Shown here: positions 5,411 to 6,126 of the stretch, one piece after another
Layout: every line of letters starts with the position of its first letter
How positions within the stretch are numbered: the stretch's first letter is position 1
NCBI GenBank assembly: GCA_013696945.1
Contig: JACCXQ010000302.1
Span: 1-6,126 of the forward strand
DNA length: 6,126 nt
Direction: 5' to 3'
Source: Chloroflexota bacterium
GTDB lineage: Bacteria; Chloroflexota; Limnocylindria; Limnocylindrales; CSP1-4
Translations under genes and position numbers: made by a program
Notes under the pieces: model-generated
Database searches by the model: none
What the model was told of the DNA's origin: nothing
Seen by the model: only the letters and a program-made list of their open reading frames with translations

Positions 5411-5888
5411 TCGGTCGTGCCGGGATCTTCCGCCCCTCGAAGCGCTCCATGAGCTCGAGCAGGTCGGCCGGCACGCGGACCACGCGGCCGGCGCGCAGGT
5501 CGTACATCACCTGGACCGTGTCGCCGTCCGCAACGACGCGCGCCGGAGCGACCGCCGACCCCTCCGAGACGACCCGGTATCCCAGCCCGAACGACGAGCG
5601 GCCAGCCCACGCGACCCGACACTCACAGATGAGCGGCTCTCCGAAGAAGGCGGGCAGCCGGTAGGTCACGCGGGCCTCTGCGATGAGGAACGTGTGTCGC
5701 TCGCCGGTCGCGCCGTAACCGAAAGGCACCCCTGCCAGCGCCGCGTAGTAGCCGGCCCGCGCGGCTTCGAAGTACGAGAGGTAGACCGCGTTGTTGACGT
5801 GGCCCAACGCGTCGGTGTCGGCGAAGCGGACCTCGATGGGGTGGCGATAGCGGGACCCGCCCTCGACCGGGCGGCTGCGAGGGCTCAC
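5373..5888 (-). CDS. 4HBT-type acyl-CoA thioesterase (YbgC/FadM-like)
   Basis: The product is 171 residues from the GTG at 5888. It is a single hot-dog domain with the 4-hydroxybenzoyl-CoA thioesterase signature RFADTDALGHVNNAVYLSYF (21-40), containing the active-site Asp and the GHVNN turn that binds the thioester. It continues with FLIAEARVTYRLPAFFGEPL (67-86) and AGRSSFGLGYRV, both typical of the family. It should hydrolyse acyl-CoA or acyl-ACP thioesters in the cytosol; the acyl chain preference is not visible. The GTG start leaves an 18-residue lead before the first strand; an ATG at 5975 is open but adds Arg-rich sequence overlapping the presumed cysS promoter. The C-terminal 12 residues (SLADGGGAGSR region) are a tail beyond the usual domain end, and they overlap the end of the kinase remnant on the other strand by 38 bp. 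Confidence 0.88.
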   Translation of the reverse strand: MSPRSRPVEGGSRYRHPIEVRFADTDALGHVNNAVYLSYFEAARAGYYAALAGVPFGYGATGERHTFLIAEARVTYRLPAFFGEPLICECRVAWAGRSSFGLGYRVVSEGSAVAPARVVADGDTVQVMYDLRAGRVVRVPADLLELMERFEGRKIPARPISLADGGGAGSR

Positions 5889-5903
5889 GCGTGGATGATG
5901 CCA

Positions 5904-5934
5904 GCGGTCACGCGGCGCGTGGTACGGTGACCGC
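5904..5934. promoter_or_regulatory. Perfect 8-bp inverted repeat between divergent genes
   Basis: GCGGTCAC (5904-5911) is mirrored exactly by GTGACCGC (5927-5934) with 15 bases between, giving a 23-bp centre-to-centre spacing. It lies in the 101-bp gap between the thioesterase start (5888) and the cysS start (5990), the expected place for an operator shared by two divergent promoters. It could equally fold as a hairpin in either transcript leader. No recognisable promoter hexamers help decide. Confidence 0.4.
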
Positions 5935-5971
5935 CCAAGGTCCGCCCGGCCGCTCCCCGGCCGCCCGTCGA

Positions 5972-5993
5972 TCACGGTCCGTCACCACCGTGA
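5972..5993 (+). promoter_or_regulatory. Hairpin over the cysS start codon
   Basis: TCACGGT (5972-5978) pairs perfectly with ACCGTGA (5987-5993), an eight-base loop between. The GTG start codon of cysS (5990-5992) lies inside the 3' arm, so in the mRNA it would be base-paired. No Shine-Dalgarno sequence precedes the start. Translational control by this fold is an inference. Confidence 0.35.
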
Positions 5994-6126
5994 CCCTTCG
6001 CCTTCGCAACACGCTCACGCGCCGGGTCGAGCCGCTCGAGCCGCTCACCGCCGCGGCGCCACTCGCGGCCGCCGGGTCGCTCTCGCCGGCCCGGCAGGAC
6101 ACATTCGCAGGCGTCAGGATCTACAC
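5990..6126 (+). CDS. cysS: Cysteinyl-tRNA synthetase, N-terminal part (partial)
   Basis: From the GTG at 5990 the frame gives 45 codons and runs out of the window. LRLRNTLTRRVEPLEPL (3-19) corresponds to the usual CysS opening (LxLYNTLTRxxExFxPL), and GVRIYT (41-46) to the strand that leads into the zinc-binding CGPTVY motif, which would begin with the next codon after the window edge. Cysteinyl-tRNA synthetase charges tRNA-Cys with cysteine in the cytosol. Between these blocks lies about 20 residues of Ala-rich sequence (AAAPLAAAGSLSPARQD) that ordinary CysS proteins lack. The start is chosen by alignment to the family, as there is no clear ribosome site. With only the N-terminus visible, the related ligase MshC is a less likely alternative. 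Confidence 0.75.
   Translation, partial: MTLRLRNTLTRRVEPLEPLTAAAPLAAAGSLSPARQDTFAGVRIY

Overview
The window is 6.1 kb of very GC-rich bacterial DNA (roughly 70% G+C by eye). It carries ordinary housekeeping genes with GTG and TTG starts, very short gaps and long spurious open frames in nearly every reading frame. This fits an environmental high-GC lineage such as an uncultured Chloroflexota (Limnocylindria-like) or an actinobacterial relative. That placement is an impression from codon and protein style, not a proof.

Layout. Bases 1-42 hold the last 13 codons of an unidentified gene. Bases 43-668 are a repeat-rich non-coding stretch: a 66-bp tandem duplication, a 12-bp x3 array, an 11-bp x3 array, several GC hairpins and an unusual clustering of CCGCGG palindromes. 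From 2854 down to 669 on the minus strand runs an apparent operon: a small P-loop nucleotide kinase-like gene broken by a frameshift, a dihydroorotate dehydrogenase (pyrD-like), and orotate phosphoribosyltransferase (pyrE), whose GTG start overlaps the pyrD stop. A 13-position hairpin at 575-613 lies downstream of pyrE. On the plus strand, diverging from the kinase gene, come an MpaB/DUF2236-type oxygenase (2906-3769) and a complete beta-ketoacyl-ACP synthase II (fabF, 3801-5069, TTG start with a good ribosome binding site). Then comes a 5'-truncated histidine kinase ATPase domain with no usable start codon (about 5093-5410). A 4HBT acyl-CoA thioesterase (5888-5373, minus) meets this remnant tail to tail with 38 bp of overlap. 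It diverges from the start of cysS (5990 to the window end), across a 101-bp gap containing a perfect 8-bp inverted repeat and a hairpin over the cysS start codon.

How the genes work together. pyrD and pyrE encode consecutive steps of UMP synthesis (dihydroorotate to orotate to OMP) and are very probably co-transcribed and translationally coupled. fabF elongates fatty acids, and the adjacent thioesterase and MpaB-like oxygenase could act on acyl or isoprenoid lipids, but a shared pathway is only an inference from proximity. I see no strong evidence for an undescribed system. The points most worth a second look are the frameshifted kinase, the isolated histidine kinase domain, the repeat-dense 43-668 region, and the N-terminal insertion and start-codon hairpin of cysS.
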